Below are positions 6,622 through 8,231 of a DNA stretch of 8,231 nt, in pieces. Location: positions 1-8,231 of the forward strand of contig QGUY01000177.1 of assembly GCA_003242315.1 (NCBI GenBank). Reading direction: 5' to 3'. The number at the start of each line of letters is the position of its first letter. Positions within the stretch are counted from its first letter, which is position 1. A program made the position numbers and the translations under genes. The notes below the pieces were generated by a model. It made no database searches. It was not told the origin of the DNA and worked only from the letters and a program-made list of their open reading frames with translations. This stretch comes from Bacteroidota bacterium (GTDB lineage: Bacteria; Bacteroidota; Bacteroidia; Cytophagales; Cyclobacteriaceae).

Positions 6622-7959
6622 ATGAATGGGTATTTAGGAATTGACGTTAGTAAAGGGTATGCCGATTTTATTTTGCTTAGTCCAGAAAAGGAAATCCTGG
6701 AGAATGTTTTTCAGTTGGATGACACTCGGGACGGGCATGATAGGCTCAGGCACCTTCTTACCGATCTGATCGCAAGGCATGGAATTACACAATTGTATTG
6801 CGGGCTGGAAAGTACTGGGGGCTTAGAAAATAACTGGTACGGAAGTATGGTTCAGTGGATGGATGAATTGCCGTTGTCGGTTGCGAGGTTGAACCCTGCC
6901 GGAATAAAGAAAAATATCCAGGCTCGCCTCGAAAGAAATGTTACGGATGCGCTGAGTTCACGGTATATAGCCGAGTATATGATTGCACATGGGGATGCGA
7001 TCGACTACGAGGCTCAGGATAGTAGTTTTTCTTCCTTCCGAAGCTTGCATCGGCACATTTTTCTTCAAAAGAAACAAAAAACCCAGTTAGTCAACCAGGC
7101 AAAGTCACTGATCTATTCGACATTTCCTGAGTTGATGAAGTATTGCAAAGAGAGCATTCCAAACTGGGTCCTGCAGCTACTGCAGAAGTATCCTTCTTCA
7201 AAAAAGCTTTCCAAAATCAAAGCGTCACAGTTGATCAAAATCCCACATCTTGATTTAGAGAAAGCCGAGAGCCTTATTGGTGAGGCAAAAAACACAGTGG
7301 CGTTTCACGGAAATAACGCAACTGAATATTTGATCAAATCGCTGGCTACTCAAATTCTTGAAAAGCAGCAATATATTGAAGAGTGCAAGAGCGTGTTAGA
7401 GCAAAACTGTCAAGGCCCAGAAGTTAGTTTGTTGACCACCATCCCCGGTATAGCGAAATATAGTGCAGCAGCGATCATGATCGAAATCGAGAACATTCAA
7501 CGATTTGAAACGCCAAAGCACGTTGTTAGTTATTTTGGATTGCATCCCGAATTAAAAGAAAGCGGGGACGGAAAATCTATGCCCAGGATGAGCAAAAAAG
7601 GACGCTCTACCATGAGAGCAATTTTATTTATGTGCGCAAAGAGCGCTGTAATACATGACGATCATTTGAAATCTATATATCAGCGGCATCGTAGCAACGG
7701 AAAAGGGTACAACCAAGCTATTGGAGTAATCATGCAAAAACTGTTACGCATCACCTGGGGCGTACTAAGAAATCAACAAGAATATGGCGCTACTGTCGAT
7801 CAGCAAAATCAATTGATCCACAAAAAGAACATCACGCAGGATGAGAAGAATCAAATTGATCGCAGGCGGCGCTTTCAACAGCACGACAGTTCAGCTCCGA
7901 TCAGCAAGCGACAGAGTAAGAAAAGGAAGGTGCATGCAGAGTCCCAAGCCTCAAGTTGA
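6622..7959 (+). CDS. IS110-family transposase / RNA-guided DEDD recombinase
   Basis: Catalyses strand exchange between element ends and target. 445 aa from ATG 6622; the in-frame TTG at 6619 is a less likely start. N-terminal RuvC-like domain: YLGIDVSKG with D8, YCGLESTGG with E63, and NVTDALSSRYIAEYM with D109. The usual fourth acidic residue (TDxxDA) is replaced by Ser112. A helical, Lys/Gln-rich middle (about 140-270) is followed by the C-terminal IS110 domain: LLTTIPGIAKYSAAAI, VSYFGLHPELKESGDG and RMSKKGRSTMRAILF; Ser314 in KESGDG is the candidate catalytic serine. A basic tail from about 395 (RRRR, KRQSKKRK) probably contacts nucleic acid. Lower GC than the host genes suggests foreign origin. 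A possible promoter, TTG (6587-6589) 17 bases before TAACTTTT (6607), would give an almost leaderless mRNA. Confidence 0.95.
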   Translation: MNGYLGIDVSKGYADFILLSPEKEILENVFQLDDTRDGHDRLRHLLTDLIARHGITQLYCGLESTGGLENNWYGSMVQWMDELPLSVARLNPAGIKKNIQARLERNVTDALSSRYIAEYMIAHGDAIDYEAQDSSFSSFRSLHRHIFLQKKQKTQLVNQAKSLIYSTFPELMKYCKESIPNWVLQLLQKYPSSKKLSKIKASQLIKIPHLDLEKAESLIGEAKNTVAFHGNNATEYLIKSLATQILEKQQYIEECKSVLEQNCQGPEVSLLTTIPGIAKYSAAAIMIEIENIQRFETPKHVVSYFGLHPELKESGDGKSMPRMSKKGRSTMRAILFMCAKSAVIHDDHLKSIYQRHRSNGKGYNQAIGVIMQKLLRITWGVLRNQQEYGATVDQQNQLIHKKNITQDEKNQIDRRRRFQQHDSSAPISKRQSKKRKVHAESQASS

Positions 7960-8023
7960 GGTCAAGTACGGGATCATCCACACACACCTATGACATTTTC
8001 GTCGTTCATCGACCTTATCCCTG

Positions 8024-8049
8024 GCAGGTTGCTCTCCAGCAGAGCCTGC
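8024..8049 (+). other. Stem-loop downstream of the transposase gene
   Basis: GCAG (8024-8027) pairs with CTGC (8046-8049), and GCTCT (8031-8035) pairs with AGAGC (8041-8045), around a CCAGC loop with a 3-base bulge. It lies about 65 bases after the transposase stop. No T tract follows, so it may be an RNA structure or transcript end rather than a classical terminator. Confidence 0.4.
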
Positions 8050-8087
8050 TTCCGTTTAGATCGACGTGCTAAAGATGAAGGAAAGAA

Positions 8088-8213
8088 ATGATATTTTCAG
8101 AGTTCCGTATGCCTAAAAAAACTCATAAAAAAATTGTCGCCAAGCGACTCCTTTTTCTTGAACTCGACGAAGAAATGAACCATGTAAAAATGGTTCGAAA
8201 TTGCTTGCTTTAG
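8088..8213 (+). CDS. Possible 41-aa basic small protein in the IS right end
   Basis: An open frame from ATG 8088 to TAG 8211-8213, preceded by a purine-rich AAGGAAAG. The product begins MIFSEFRMPKKTHKKIVAK and continues with an amphipathic, Leu- and acid-rich part; a second in-frame ATG at 8109 would give 34 aa. I recognise no family. Its position fills half of an unusually long right end, but the frame is short enough to be chance. Confidence 0.22.
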   Translation: MIFSEFRMPKKTHKKIVAKRLLFLELDEEMNHVKMVRNCLL

Positions 8214-8225
8214 TACGGTATAACT
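8205..8225 (+). promoter_or_regulatory. IS right terminus with -33-like TTG
   Basis: Holds TTG at 8205-8207 and the terminal sequence GGTATAAC (8217-8224) ending in the CT core. The terminal octamer is repeated exactly in the predicted donor loop of the bridge RNA. On circularisation this end would lie directly before the left end and complete a promoter. Confidence 0.5.
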
Positions 8226-8231
8226 AAAGGG
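8224..8231. repeat. Right half of the IS-interrupted REP-like element
   Basis: CTAAAGGG equals 6168-6175 of the intact palindrome and supplies the arm missing after 6419. Only six bases beyond the core are visible before the window ends. Confidence 0.55.

Larger units (their letters stand above)
6420..8225 (+). mobile_element. Complete IS110-family insertion sequence
   Basis: About 1.8 kb element with one DEDD-type recombinase gene, no obvious terminal inverted repeats and no long target duplication, as expected for IS110. Boundaries come from comparison with the intact palindrome at 6146-6176: left flank ends CCCCT at 6419 and right flank resumes CTAAAGGG at 8224, so the shared core is the dinucleotide CT (6418-6419 and 8224-8225). 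Taking one core copy, the element spans 6420-8225. The long non-coding stretch before the gene (about 200 bases) carrying an RNA places it in the IS110 group rather than IS1111. The right non-coding end is also long (about 264 bases), which is unusual. Copy number and movement cannot be judged from one window. Confidence 0.88.

Noticed and set aside
7960..8223. A second bridge RNA in the right end, as in IS1111-type elements
   Set aside because: Apart from the TCAAGTTGAG echo I find no strands there matching the flanks or termini; all four guides are in the left end.

Overview
The window looks like chromosomal DNA from a member of the Bacteroidota. DnaK, aspartate kinase and the NhaD proteins read like Bacteroidota homologues. 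Perfect matches to that phylum's -7 promoter box (TAnnTTTG) sit where they make sense, and the genes lack Shine-Dalgarno sequences. I cannot name a genus.

Layout, left to right. (1) 47-1687: a dnaK gene missing roughly its first 100 codons; the first 46 bases do not continue the gene and carry an in-frame TAG. It ends at a perfect 24-bp palindromic terminator. (2) 1833-3152: a monofunctional, LysC-type aspartate kinase with its own promoter box. (3) 3288-4643 and 4718-6076: two tandem, clearly paralogous NhaD-type Na+/H+ antiporters, probably one transcript. (4) 6077-6419: a gene-free stretch holding two copies of a composite repeat, each a degenerate octamer array (consensus GTAAACAC) followed by a C-rich, REP-like palindrome. 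(5) 6420-8225: a complete IS110-family insertion sequence, inserted inside the second palindrome. The window stops six bases beyond its right end.

The best part is the IS110 element. Its 200-base left non-coding end folds by eye into two stem-loops built like the bridge RNA described for IS621. The first (6471-6515) has guide strands complementary to the actual flanks of this insertion. The second (6531-6581) has guide strands complementary to the element's own right and left termini. Both point to the same CT core dinucleotide, which is also the dinucleotide shared by the two element-host junctions. Joining the two ends into a circle would also place a TTG from the right end 20 bases before a TATGTTTG box in the left end, giving a Bacteroidota-type promoter aimed at the RNA. 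Boundaries, core, target site and RNA were therefore read from sequence alone and agree with each other.

The host genes are housekeeping functions: protein folding, the aspartate amino-acid pathway, and sodium/pH homeostasis. I see no functional link between them and the mobile element beyond location.
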